A stretch of DNA of 64,000 nt from Membranipora membranacea. Its lineage: Eukaryota > Bryozoa > Gymnolaemata > Cheilostomatida > Membraniporidae. The number at the start of each line of letters is the position of its first letter. Within the stretch, counting starts at the first letter, position 1. The stretch spans positions 29,300,162 to 29,364,161 of the forward strand of contig OU612067.1 of NCBI GenBank assembly GCA_914767715.1, read 5' to 3'. Below the pieces are notes generated by a model. It saw only the letters and a program-made list of their open reading frames with translations. It did no database searches and had not been told where the DNA came from. A program made the translations under genes and the position numbers. Below are positions 23,865-35,860 of the stretch, piece by piece.

Positions 23865-25230
23865 TCATGAATGTCGATGCTTTTGTAACTGCTGACCTAT
23901 CACGCAATCAATGCAGCATTAAAATGTTCTGAGAGGCATCCATGAGGGTCAAATGGCGGTGCAGATGTTGATGCGTTGCAGTTCTGTATGGAAAACAAGA
24001 TACAAGTACACAGCCCACCCAGGTTGTTCACAAGGCCGGTGAGGATCCATCTTCTTGCTGACATATTATAATATGCATGATGAGTACATCGCAACTACAT
24101 GATGGCCCTGATATTCAGTTTATCATTATTTTCTGACCTCCTCATGACACCAGACCCAATAAATGAAAACTTTTGGAATTCGAGATTCTACTACAGTTAA
24201 TATGAAAACATATAGAATAAAGCCATGGATATCCATCCTGACTTCTCAGACAAGGCAGTAGTTTAGAATGATGGTAGAGGAGGCAAAGCCAAAGCGTTTT
24301 TTTGCTGCTTGTACAGCAAACAGAAGGCATGAGTTAATTGTAGTGGTTTTAGGCCAATTTATTTAGCATTGCACTTTACCCACCCACACACTATCATGTA
24401 CGCTATAAATACAGAATGTTAAAGTCACTGATATCTTTCGAAAAAGTAAAGCGCACCTCAAGTAGAATTATACGGCAGGATATTTTCATTTCTTACACAC
24501 TTCAAAACTTGCTCTGAGTATTTCATGCAAAGCCACATGTTATTGCCATCTTTTAGTTCTCGGATTTTGATGTGAGATTAATAGTACAGAAATTCTATGA
24601 AATACAAACCATTGATAGCAGAGTTTGAGCTCCAAAAGTACCCTAAAACCCCTACCTCTACCCTACCTACCATTCTAACACAGAGCGGTCTGTTGTTACA
24701 TCAGTTACTAGATGCTATGATTATTTACACTCTCTCTCATTGCAGAACAAAACGTTGTTCTGTCAGCTTACTGAATGCAGGCTAGCCTCTATATTGCCAT
24801 TTCACAGAAGTTTGTACATTACAGAAGAACTATGAATACCAGGTTTAAAAAGGGATGTGAGGTATCATGAGAAATCTAAAGTTTTATTCGAATTATGAAT
24901 TGTAACAAATAACAAGGTCTCTCAATGTGTCATGCCTGCCCTTCGTGAAGATAGAGAACTTGCTAAAACTTAGTCTGAGGATCCAAGGTTTGTAGACTGA
25001 GGACAGATTTGGGCAACCGAGCATTAAGGTCATGTGAGGATATGATCTGTGCGAATACTTGGACAGTTTTTGGGGTATCACCCCAATCTTGCTACCGTCT
25101 CATAGCAACGAGGTTTTCACACTAAACCAACACAAGTGCTGTTTGTCGAACTACCAGCAACATGATGATATTACATTACATATTATATTATCATGCATAT
25201 TTTTAAGACAAGAGAAGACTAAGAGCAATG
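23865..25230 (+). repeat. 5' flank and first exon of the broken pentraxin copy
   Basis: This block matches 13690-14100 and 16140-16960 in order. It ends with an exon-1-like 'gaagactaagagcaatg' followed by GTAAGT at 25231. The TATA position of copy B is replaced by 'gatattacattacat' here, so the promoter is probably damaged. Confidence 0.7.
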
Positions 25231-27526
25231 GTAAGTAACTCAATAGCTGTTTTTCTTTGGAGCCAAATTCATCCTTTCTTTCTAAGACCATATTATTATC
25301 CTCTTTTTTTTCATTTAAGCTTTATTGTAAGTTATTTTATGAAGTAAAAGTTCGCACTGAGATGTTCAATATACATATGGCCATCTCATGTCACCTTAAT
25401 CTGGTATTTCCAGATGAAACTGAGTGTAGCTCTCAGTTTTGTGCTGTTCTCTGTCATATCACTCTCTACAGCTGTAGGTAAGAAAGTATAAATCAACAAA
25501 AGCAACAAAACAACAAAGAAACCAACCCTGTTACTTTCTGTTTGTGTCTTTGTATTTTAAATAAATAAACATTACTAAAGGAAAAACAGTTCCATAAATT
25601 TTGGGGTAACGTAACACTCGCCGATATGAAAGTAGGGCAAATACTTTGGTACAAACAAAACATCTTATTGAGTTTGATTTTATTCTTTATATAGTAGTTT
25701 CATACCATGCTCTCTACCAAGATAAAAAAAGGCCGTCTGTGTGTGACGGTAAGTTTGATTACTGGATAATTATGTAACAGATTTATGAAACAGTGGAACA
25801 TCATTTTATTTTCCTTTTCATGTCTGTATATTTGCCAAAAGTACGACAAACTTAGAATGGGTCTGCAGTCATCAGTTATTTTCTATTTTTTTCAAATGGG
25901 TTGCATGAAATTGGAAAACTAAATGTTTTGTAAGAAATTGATTTTTAGATTGAAATTGTTTATACATTTATAAGTTATCTTCTCATAGTTAATGAGGCTT
26001 TCTTCACAGCATGGTTATTGAAGCAACTGTGAATGTTTATTGGCTGAACATCAGGAAATTAAGTTTTGGGCATTGGTCACTAGCCTTTCTTTCCTTTCCT
26101 TGCCACATACAAGAAATATCTACACTGCAAATAAATTATCCTCCGTTGTCGTTATAATCAAATTTCAACTTACCAATGTTAAGCTATTTCTACATTATAT
26201 ATTACTTTTATCTGCTAATAATTTCTCTCCTATGCTCCTAAAGGGAAGGTAAAGAGTCAATGGGACCAGAGAAACATTCAAAACTATCTGAAGGCAACCA
26301 TTCCAACTGAAAATTCAGAGGTTACATATTGTTTCAACTATGGACCAAACGCTCAGGGCCCACTACAAACTGGTACAAGTAGTGACCCACTTAAAGAGGC
26401 GTGGATATTGCAGGCATTCACAAGTGAGTTTTCAAAACGTTGTCGATTAAGTTTATGATGGATGGCCAATTGACGATAGAAAGTACAAATATATAAAAAA
26501 GAAGGCGTCCTCCTCATGCTCCTCCTTGCTTTTTTAGTGCCGCACCAATTATGATAAACTACCTACCTGTAGTCATATTTACATTGTATATAGATTGTGA
26601 AGTCGAAATTAAATGATGTAGTGGGTGTAGTTAGTAATAAATAGGTACCATAACAGAAAGTTTAAACCACCAAGTAGTAGTTTAGCTTTACTGTTTTTAT
26701 GTCTCCAGCAAAGCGTGATTACTTGGTCTTTGGTCTGCTGATTGACCGTGGGGAACTCCGCATGGCTTTCGAAAAATCAGAGAATTACATCACTGATAAG
26801 GCAGGCAGGGTGGCGTAGTGGTTAGGATTCGAGCATCTCAATCTGAGAGTTGCAGGTCCGAATCCCGGTCACTACCCATGCTGCTGAAGGAGGTGAACTC
26901 TCTGGACAATAGCCTAGCTTGCCCACTCCTACCTTGTACAGGAGTGCGCTAAATTGAATATGTATATGTATCTATCTTATATTCGTGTAAAGATTGCTGG
27001 AGAGCAGCTAAATAAAGAGTGATTTACATTGTTTGGAAGCGTGGAAATTTCTTGAAGGTATGAGAAAAGGTTTTGTTAGCTTCTTTTGACAAACTTCCTT
27101 AGTGGATTGTGGGACAGGGTGCTGAACAAAATTATTGTGCATGACATCAAATGTTTTCCCAATTTTGCTAGCTTGAATGTGTGAGCAAAATAACTTTGGA
27201 TTCTTGAACCAATGGTCACAACAAACGTAACGGTTGTTACCTCAGAATTTACACTATGTCCCCATCGTTAATATATGCTAACAGCAGCCTATGCTGATCC
27301 TCAGAGGTTTGATCAGTGCAGAGTGCAGAGCGGTTTGCACTACTCATTATTACTAACATATGGCTGAATCTGCCCCGTATATATCTGGTTATTTGTTTTG
27401 AGTAGTGGTTTTATGACAAGAATACTCCTGGAAAATTAGAGCTGGCTGCAGAAGTTGGTGATTCTGGTCGGCTCTCTTTTCCAGCAGGCAGCTCTATCAC
27501 CATCATCAATGAGCAGGATACTCCAG
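25228..27526 (+). pseudogene. Pentraxin-like gene, broken (copy C)
   Basis: Recognisable exons: ATG 25228-25230; signal peptide 25414-25477 (MKLSVALSFVLFSVISL); 26244-26423 (KVKSQWDQRNIQNYLKATIP, with Cys in TYCFNYGP); 26709-26800, open to 'ENYITDK' and then interrupted by a SINE, with the exon remnant resuming at 27026-27057; and 27406-27526 (ends NEQDTPG, so the EQD calcium motif is intact). Exon 3 (42 bp in the paralogs) has lost its acceptor and 5' half by deletion, near 25727. The final exon carrying GGGLD...IWD is absent: the paralog segment is replaced by unrelated sequence from about 27776 to 28557. With three lesions it cannot make a complete pentraxin domain. Confidence 0.87.
26801..27025 (+). 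mobile_element. tRNA-derived SINE inside exon 5 of copy C
   Basis: The head has a Pol III A box TGGCGTAGTGG (26811-26821) and a B box GGTCCGAATCC (26855-26865), followed by a body with 'cttgcccactcctaccttgt'. A second copy at about 29105-29352 shares head and body. It interrupts the pentraxin coding sequence after 'NYITDK', and about 30 bp of the original exon seem to be lost at the junction. I found no clear target duplication. Confidence 0.85.
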
Positions 27527-27775
27527 GTAAGAGAATTACTAGTATCTGAAATTCACAACATAGTTTAAGCAAACCTATGCATACATATACATACTAGTTC
27601 ATCAAATATCTAATCAAATTTTATAACTCATTGAACAATGGTCTAAGATGATAAAATATTTCCAAATACACTTGATTATACATATATATTTACGTAGGCC
27701 TTTGGTCTTTTATGTTATTCATTATTATTATCATGTTACATAATCACCTTTAATAAGGTTGGTTATTTTCATAAA

Positions 27776-28557
27776 CATATTAATACTCTAGACTGGAAAC
27801 GACAGGCTTGAAAGCGCCCTCCCTGATTCAGTGTGTTCCTCACGAAGCAATCACACTGTGCTATCAACTGTGCTATTTCTTGACCACTGAGCAAAGACTT
27901 TCTTGCATCAATATATGCCCACCTAGTACAGACTGTCCGCCCAACTATATAGAAACTTGGGACACCTCTGCGAGATAACGCCAATCACTGTATGATTGTA
28001 TGTATGTATGTATGTATGCATGCATGCATGTATGTATGTATGTATGTATGTATGTATGTATGTATGTATGTATGTATGTATGTATGTATGCATGCATGCA
28101 CGCTTGTATGTATGAAAGTTAATTATGGTTGTGGAGAAGTTCGTAAGTAATTCAGTTGAAATGAAACGAGGTTAAAAAACATAAATACACACCGCCCTTT
28201 GCCTCTTCGAGATAAGCCTAAATGATGAAAACTTCTATTGGATTTAAAATTCTGCCTATTCGCAAAACAAAATTCTCCGGAATATTAATTCCATTAATAA
28301 ATTTTAAGGTGTTTGCGAAGTTGCCAGTGATAACATATATTAGGGTTTTCAAAAACATTTATCCGCTGAAGATTTTACCAGTGTAACTTTTCTTGGCCAT
28401 GTCGCTAAATTTAAACCCGCGAATATTTTGTTTTGTGAATATGGGTATAGGTAGCCTGTCTTGAAAAGATTTGTAGTGGCAGCTCGTTTGCAAGAGAAAC
28501 CAAGCTTTGTTCTCCCCCCCCCCCCTAACATGAGGAAGTAGCAGACAGTAGCAGCAG
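27776..28557. other. Unrelated sequence replacing the last exon of copy C
   Basis: Homology to copy B stops near 27775 (B about 20265) and resumes at 28559 (B about 20707). The intervening DNA contains a long TATG array and, at about 28250-28450, inverted segments 'tcgcaaaacaaaattc' and 'attttgttttgtgaa', suggesting a decayed inverted-repeat element. A poly-C run sits at about 28514-28525. Confidence 0.65.
27995..28112. repeat. (TATG)n microsatellite
   Basis: About 28 tandem tetranucleotides of TATG with CATG variants near both ends. Confidence 0.95.
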
Positions 28558-28980
28558 ACTGTTTTAGATATCAACAATGGATAGCTGAGAGTCGACGTGA
28601 GAAAAGTTTTTACAAGAAATTTAAAAATCCCCGAAATTCAAAACTTGTGCTGCAATCTCTCAGTGTTTTGTCTTGCCTTGAGTTTGCTGATGTCTGTTTT
28701 GTTTTTTTTGTGAGTTGTCCGCTTACTTTGACTAACTCCATACCTCCGCTATATTCATTGAGGTTCACTATTGCTTCTCAGGGTACGCCATCCCCTCGAC
28801 TGAGGTCGATCCTTTATTTATCTAAATTTATACTTTCCCCTACTAACTGCCACCCCCTGCTGATACCAAGGGCACTACCTATTGCATTGATGATCCTTTT
28901 CGTTGGCTGCTGACCCAAACAGCGCTGGCAAATTGCTTGCAAATTCAATCAAACTTGATCAAGGAGTGCCGTGATATTTG
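28558..28980 (+). repeat. 3' flank of copy C
   Basis: It matches the B flank from 'ctgttttagatatcaaca' (B 20709) through 'gagttgtccgcttactttgac' to 'gataccaagg'. Confidence 0.75.
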
Positions 28981-29104
28981 TAACAGTCTGTGAGTGAGAC
29001 AGCAATGATATAAGTACTAATTAAATTGTTGGCTTTTCTTAATCTCAATTACAAGAAACAGCTTTAAGAACAGAGTTGCTACTGTCACAAACCTATGGAA
29101 CAAG

Positions 29105-29352
29105 GGTGGCAGGGTGGCGTAGTGGTTAGGATTCATGGTTCTCAATCTGAGAGTTGAAGGTTCGAATCCTGGTCACTACACATGCTGCTAAAGGAGGTGA
29201 GCTCTCCGGTTAAACCTTAGCTTGCCCACTCCTACCTTGTACAGGAGTGCGCTAAATAGATGTGATAAATCTTATTCCAAATACTGTATTCTCATTTGCC
29301 TGAAAGGGCCTTGAATAGCAAAATAAAATTGATATAAAAAAAAAAAAAATAA
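29105..29352 (+). mobile_element. tRNA-derived SINE, second copy
   Basis: A box TGGCGTAGTGG at 29115-29125 and a perfect-consensus B box GGTTCGAATCC at 29159-29169, then the body shared with the copy at 26.8 kb and a 3' end of 'aaaataaaattgatat' plus poly-A (29338-29350). Its B box is better preserved than the exon copy's, so this copy may be younger. Confidence 0.87.
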
Positions 29353-30480
29353 TAGAACCTTAATTATACATATTAATATCTGAGAAATTTCCAGTTGCCC
29401 CCCCCCCCCCAGTCATGTGACATTGTTGATAGACTCAGATCATCTGACAGAACAAAAAAATTAGGTTAATACCAATACAAATGGTAGCGTGCTTGCTTCT
29501 CACTACCAGGCGAATGGTGCCGTGGGAGCTGTGGGTTGGGGTCCCACTGGGTAAATTTTCAACGTTGATTGTTCCAGCCCTCAGCACCCTTAGGTATATA
29601 CCTCACTCATATGACTGTAATACATTAAGAACATGTAGCGAGTTGATGATTCCAACCAAATTCGTTATGACATTGACATGTGCTATTCAGTCCTACCATG
29701 CAGAATAGAATCTTTCATCGCAATTTTTCATATTGGTGATATTATGAAGTTCTTAGACAAAAGACAAAGCAATGGAATGGTACTCCCATTCGACTCATTC
29801 CGATTCCGCTCTACTGTTCAGACATCAGCCAATGTCCACTGACTCTACACTAAGTTGAGCTACCGAATCTTCCCTGCTGGACGTTGTTCAACACAGTTGT
29901 CAGAGGCAATCAGTCTTATTAATATTATGTGGAGCAAGCAAGATTTTGGTTGGCTGCATGCTGTAATGGTTTCTAGACCAAGCACTATATGTAGTTTGTA
30001 GGTATATAGGTGTATATACAGTATAAATATCATAATATCAAGGCACGAGTGATGAAGTTTTTAAACTATACTAAGTCGAAACAATAGGATTCCATGGGTT
30101 ATTATTAGAGTTATCTCCTCTGTTTTGCTTGAGTAAGAAAATTAATTTTCTCCCGAACTGACTAACTGAGAGGTGTAGAACCAATATAATTATAGAATTT
30201 GGGTAACCTATTTTCACATATAAATGCTGTCAATGTGTTACCACCCCCCTCCCTTTTAATGAACTGAATAATAGTTTTTAGTATTTTCTGGACTATAACC
30301 CTGAATTACTGAAAGGTGTAGAAACCAGATAATTAAAATCAGCATGAAATTCTGATTTAGCTAAAAAATTTATATCCACATTGCTCCGCTTACATTAAAA
30401 TAAACTGAAATATAGCCATTGGTGTCTTCTGGACTGAGAGTAAGGTATTCACCGAAAGAAATGCTATCAGTTCAGCAGAG
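29353..30480. other. Non-coding, nothing identified
   Basis: A poly-C run lies near 29399-29411. No exon or named repeat is supported. Confidence 0.45.
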
Positions 30481-30484
30481 TCCT

Positions 30485-31833
30485 TTGTCCTTTGCCTGTT
30501 TATATTTGGTGGTGGTAGATCAGGAGTTACGGCTCCTGATTTGTTATTGTGATTGCCTTAATCGTGTTTAGGATGTTGAGAGCATCTAAATTACATCCTC
30601 AGCAACCAGATACAAGTATTAGCTTACCGTGTTATACAACGAGACCTGCTGCCGCATAACAAGGCTAAGTATTAGCAGCTTCCGAATTCTGCTCCACCAT
30701 CAGATTGAATGTGTTATGTGAGGTGCCAATAACAAGACAAATTTTGTATATTGAGCAAGGATGTTGACGCTTCTACCAATTCATAGAGTTGTTTGATTTA
30801 CATGCATAGATTGTGTGTCTTTCAAAACCTAGTAATGACGTGACTCTGATGGTGTGCAACACTTGTGCCGATTAGAAGATTCATGAATGTCTATAATTTT
30901 GAAAATGTTGGCCTATAGTGGTGGCCGACAAAGGAAAATGGTGAGGGGACACGATAAGTTCAAATAAATCACGTGGTCCATTCAACTTCGGATTTCAGCG
31001 GTATCCACGAAGGAAATAGTTAAGTGTTTCAGACTAGGGCTGGCAGGGGATCCATCTTATTGCTGACATCATATGATATTTTGTGTACATCGCAACTAGA
31101 TGATGGCCCTGGCATTATTTTTGGGAAACTGAAAAAAGGTAGCATCTAAATTGATTGTCATATCACAGAGGTTTCAAATCGAGAAATATTATAAATGACA
31201 GTGAGTGTAATTCCGAAAAGAGTACAAAAGGCATTTTCATAGTCAGTCATTATGCTAAATTTAAGCCTTGGCTGGATTTAAGAATTGTGTATGTGACAAA
31301 TAACCAGGAATCAGATTAAGGTCAGTGAAAATGTTGTTTGCAGTTCAGGCATCATTTGTAGGTAAGATAGTAAGTACGGAGATGTGCAAACATAGAGTCT
31401 GAGCCAACCAATATATAGTTGATTTCTGGAACCATGGAACAAATGATAGACGATTGATAACTTTCAGTCATTTACTAACATGATTCTTTAGGGCGAACAT
31501 CTGTTTGATAGAGATTTTGTTTCGAGGCTCATGCCTGCCCTTCATGAGGACAGAGAACTTGCTGTATCTTAGTTTGCGGATGTAGGATGTTTAGACTGAG
31601 GACGGGATGAGGCGTTTGAGAACAGAAAACTGAAGACAGGCATCTGCTCCATACTGAGGACTATCTGTGAGGATTCTCATCTGTGAGGAATGCTGGGACA
31701 GATTTTGGTGGTATCACCCCCATCTTGCTACAGTCTCATTGCAGCTCTATGTACATCATTCAGGCTTACCCTACAAACAACTGTTGTGTTGGTCGAACTA
31801 CCAGCAACATATTTGTTATTAGTGATCACTAGT
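30485..31833 (+). repeat. 5' flank and promoter-proximal part of a split pentraxin copy
   Basis: 30560-30900 matches 13690-13910, and 31520-31833 matches the 300 bp immediately upstream of copy B's TATA box, ending 'ttgttattagtgatcactagt' exactly where copy B continues 'ataaaagc'. The continuation is found about 4 kb away at 35786. Confidence 0.8.
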
Positions 31834-32150
31834 CGTGCCTGCCAACCTGTAAGCATAAATTACTTGCATAATCTTGTCATTGTCAATTAAAAGTCGAAAG
31901 CTCTGGTATTGGATTTGATGTGACATTTTTTCTGTCCAAGTTTTCCATGAGTCAAATTTCAACTTTTTTCAATGTGAGTTGCCTACCTCCTGGTTGTGGT
32001 GGGATAACTCTGACCTCCTACCCCAGTGTTGATATTAAACTCAGTCCCACCAGGGAGAATGGTCCCTGGTCCCACAATCCATTGTCAAATTAAATATTTT
32101 TAAGGTTGGTTACCATATACCCAACTTCCTTATTTTTTGAGTGTTATTTG

Positions 32151-33994
32151 CATAGAGTTATTATATACTCTAGAGTGGTCAATGTGTACAAAAATAGCAT
32201 CAGTTTTTGTCCTACTTAATTATTGCGAAATCCATGACGCGACGCAATCTGGTTGTGCATGGCCAGTACCTGTATCATATAATTTATCATTGAGAATTTA
32301 GGAATTGGGTATGAAATTTTAAGTTTTAGAGCGCTTATTGCCATTTTTTCGGAAAAATCTTCATGACACACTATGTGGAGCACTTGTAGGTATTTCCACT
32401 TGCAGCCATTGGAGAAATTTTCTATTTTTTCCCATCAATATAAGCCAAAACCCCAACCGCAAACACATCATTGTGATGAAAAAAAATTACCGGGCAAGCT
32501 TGTTTTTTCTACTGCCACTTGCCAGCAATATAAGCTGTGTCCTGTCTCTCTTGCTCATATGTTACACATTCAGTGGGTTTATTTTATTTTTGATTAAATG
32601 AAGAACGAGTAGCCTGTGAACCAGTGATCGGAGGTGTAAAAGTTTGCAGCTTGCCTCGTTTTCAGTCACAGTTTACATAATGTCAAGATTCAGATTTGCT
32701 CTCCAGAAAACGTTACTTTATTGAGGGTATTATTATCGGTTTTTTGTTTCTTATGTCAAAGAAGATCAATTAAGATTGGTGCTAAAATCAGATGTGGCGT
32801 TACTGTCAGTCCTCATTGCTCATTAGATCACTTTTTGGCTGTCTCTCTTATATTGTTATAACATCAATCTATTTCTGCCGGAGAATCACAGCTGTATGAA
32901 ATACTAACTCTGGTCATTTCAAAGGATTGAACACTTCTACTAGTACTACACTAATCCCCCTTCCCTCAAAACTATGCAAACAAATACACATGTATACGTC
33001 AACTGCCAGCGCCTTTATTGGAGTATATACAAAATATTATGAATGATGCTGAAGTTGCCATCTCAACTAATTTACAAACACAAACAAACAACCATAGTCT
33101 TAATAATCATACCAGAAATTTGTATCAAACATCCACAACGACTGCTCTGAAGCAAATGGTCCCTTATTTCAAGTATGGTGAGAAATCAGAAATATCCGTC
33201 AACTTAAAATGTCACATTAGTGTGTATTGTTCTGAAAAATCTGGAGTCAGTCTGGAAAGGTATGTATGTGAGTTTTCCATTCAAAGATGCACTTGATACT
33301 CAGTGACTTATCAAAAAAGTTTGTTACAAAATGCATACATTTATGTGCTTTCAAAACCTGCTGTGTATGGTTGAATGGTTTTGCGAATTCATAAACTAGA
33401 GGACACCACCGGAGAGGGAATTTAGAGCTCTAAATGGCATAGCCAAATCTAGACGCCGAATCTTAGTCAGAACCGTATGTAACTAACTTCTGCAAATGGC
33501 GGAACTTAGCGGCCAACTTTTAACCTCCAGTCAGCTCTTCCACAAGCTATATGCACACCTTATACTGAACAAATAACATTAACTCACTTGATGGCTAACA
33601 TATGAGTAAAAGGGACAGACTTCAACTTATGGTTGAGAGAAACGTGGAAAAAACAAGCTAGCCCGGTAATTTTTTTTCATCACAATGATGTGTTTGCGGT
33701 TGGGGTTTTGGCTTATTTTGATGGGAAAAAATAGAAAATTTTTCCAATGGATGGAAGTGAAAATACCTACAAGTGTTCCACATAGTGTACCATGAAAATT
33801 TTTCCGAAAAGATGGCTATAAGCGCTCTAAAACTGAAATTTTCATACCCAATTCCTAAATTCTCAATGATAAATTTTATGATACAGGCACTGGCCATGCC
33901 CAACCAGATTGCGTCGCGTCATGGATTTCGCAATAATTAAGTAGGCCGTTTTGAGCACTGCATTGTCCACTCTAGAGTATATAATAACTCTATG
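32151..33994. mobile_element. 1.84-kb DNA element with about 350-bp inverted repeats and perfect 8-bp target duplication
   Basis: The left arm (32151-32509) and right arm (33646-33994) are inverted copies; the outermost 28 bp, starting CATAGAGTTATTATATACTC, are identical. GTTATTTG flanks both ends (32143-32150 and 33995-34002). The interior (32510-33645) has one 92-codon open frame at 33018-33296 that I do not recognise. hAT, P and Merlin elements make about 8-bp duplications; I cannot choose among them. Arm similarity produces matching open frames on opposite strands, which are not genes. Confidence 0.88.
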
Positions 33995-35037
33995 GTTATT
34001 TGTCATAGCATTGGTGATTCTTATTTTAACATAATTATAAGAGCAGTCCTTTTGAGTTTTTATTTAAAGAAAGAAGAAAATTTTACTGTATAATCAATCT
34101 GTTCCTATTGATATTGTTACAGAGATGTCTCTGTTAAGGTAGGTTGTGTTTGCAGTGTGACTGTGAAGATATGTAGTTTGGCCCTCAAATTTTCATTTCT
34201 ATTGGATAGTACTACATAGTAATAGCACTTAATTAGGCAAGATTTGATATGTTATGATTTGATCCTTTGAGGGTGTGTTGCCTCACCGATACATACAGAG
34301 AAGTACAATCGCAATTTAGTTAATACAACACGTTATGTATAAGAAGCAGAATGGGATAATAGATATGATGATGTTCAATCTTAAACATTCAGTGCAGAGA
34401 ACCGCACTATAGTAGACAAGGTTTTTGTAAAATGTAATGTAAAGAGTCAACAAGGTTTGGGAGCGAAAGCTTTATTAGGACAGATATTTCTGGTTATTTT
34501 CGAGCGGATTGGGAGGAGCTCATTTGGACACCGCCTAAATTTGTCATTATGATAATGAGAATGCATGTTCAGCTTGCAGTATGAGTGCTGTATATTCATA
34601 ACACCAATGTTGCTGAGGAGGGCTATTTACTCAGCCAAAAAACAAACAATCGTGCGAAGCTTGGAATAGAAATTGAGACCATTACTGGTCATGTAAGGCA
34701 CCCTGGAGTTGTGCAAGTATTATAGTATTATAAGCATTTTGTAAATTGTGGTAAGCAATGGGGTTGTGTCAGGAGTAGTCCCTTATTACAGGGGGCGCTG
34801 AACAGATGAGTCCATAAATTTGCACTTTTTAATTTGAGCTATCATTGGAGCAGATCACACTTATTGGTCTGGCAGCCAGGGAAATTAAGGTAAAAACAAA
34901 ATGAGCAGATTGACATAGGCAGATTATGCTGACCCACTTTATGGGACAAAAATTGACTGCAAATATAATTTGATATTCATTATATTATATAATTTAATAA
35001 TCATATCATTAAAATAAAGAGAAATAATGATAATCCA

Positions 35038-35283
35038 GGGGGGTCTTTCAATTAGAAAGAGCGATGCATTACTAAAGCAAGTTATCACTATCACATCGCT
35101 AAAAATTATCACTCACATGGTCTTTCAATTAGACGAAATCGCTCACATATCGCTCACTCAGAATGTATATAGTTCCATCAAGTGGCTGAGCGATCTGAAA
35201 GCAAGACCCCTAGCAGGTATCGCTCACTCTGTGAGTGAACGATCAGATTGCGATTTTGGCTGTTTCTAATTGAAAGACCCCCC
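35038..35283. mobile_element. G6/C6-ended MITE, complete copy
   Basis: The ends are perfect inverted repeats (GGGGGGTCTTTCAATTAGAA and its complement, 20 bp). The interior is rich in 'atcgctcac' and its inverse, so the whole element can fold. If the outer G/C pair is taken as flank, a 3-bp CAG duplication is possible. A decayed relative is at 12395-12536. Confidence 0.78.
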
Positions 35284-35785
35284 AGCTTTGGATTTTGAAT
35301 ATTATATAAATCCAACCTGAAAATATTGATTGCAGAAAAGAAATTCAAAATAACATATATATATTTTATTGTAATGCAAAACAATTCTATATTTAATACA
35401 ATAACTGTATATATATATATATATATAGAATTTTTTTGCAAAAAGAATTTAGCTGTTCATTTCATGACACCTTCTTTCCTCACACTGAATTTCATTGTGA
35501 TTGATCAAGTTTTTATATTTTCATATGCTATTATTTAATTTAAATTATATTTGAAATTAAGATTTTCGGAGACTTTTTTTTTTCAGCGTATAGCTCAAAT
35601 TTTTGGATTACCGAATAATTAGATCAATTGTAGTTAGCTGAAACCAAGGAGTTTTAACAGCAACATGTCTCATCTGCTTTCTTTATGCTTATATAAAAGT
35701 TTGCAAAAGTATGGTCTCATCTGTAATTAATCAAGGGAGATTACTCAGAAAAACATAACCCCAAAAATCAAGGTTGGCAAGTTTG

Positions 35786-35855
35786 CTAGTATATTAGCTG
35801 ATGATTTTTCACCCATCATGCATATTTTTACGACTCGAGAAGACTAAGGGCAATG
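35786..35855 (+). pseudogene. Promoter 3' half and first exon of the split pentraxin copy (copy F)
   Basis: From 'ctagtatattagc' to 'gaagactaagggcaatg' this continues the flank that breaks at 31833 and ends with the ATG of exon 1 (35853-35855), followed by the splice donor. It matches copies B (16887-16960) and C (25180-25230). Another insertion follows immediately, and no later pentraxin exon follows on this strand. Confidence 0.75.
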
Positions 35856-35860
35856 GTAAG

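Larger units (their letters stand above)
31834..35785. mobile_element. Large insertion splitting a pentraxin promoter, possibly a composite hAT-like element
   Basis: Both edges carry the pentraxin promoter sequence CTAGT (31829-31833 and 35786-35790), which is single in copy B. The ends are inverted: TGCCTGCCAACCT on the left and AGGTTGGCAAG on the right, resembling the CATACTTGCCAA termini of the element at 12545. Inside lie a complete 1.84-kb inverted-repeat element (32151-33994) and a MITE (35038-35283). No transposase is seen. The visible duplication is 5 bp rather than 8 bp, so the superfamily is uncertain; the nested pieces show a stepwise history. Confidence 0.6.

Noticed and set aside
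26811-26865. tRNA gene
   Set aside because: A and B boxes are present, but the segment does not fold as a full cloverleaf by eye and is followed by a SINE body repeated at 29.1 kb.
33658-33903. Minus-strand frame similar to the plus-strand frames at 32338-32601
   Set aside because: The similarity comes from the inverted arms of the 1.84-kb element, not from paired genes.
35403-35427. (TA)n run as an origin or regulatory site
   Set aside because: A simple dinucleotide repeat in AT-rich DNA with no further support.
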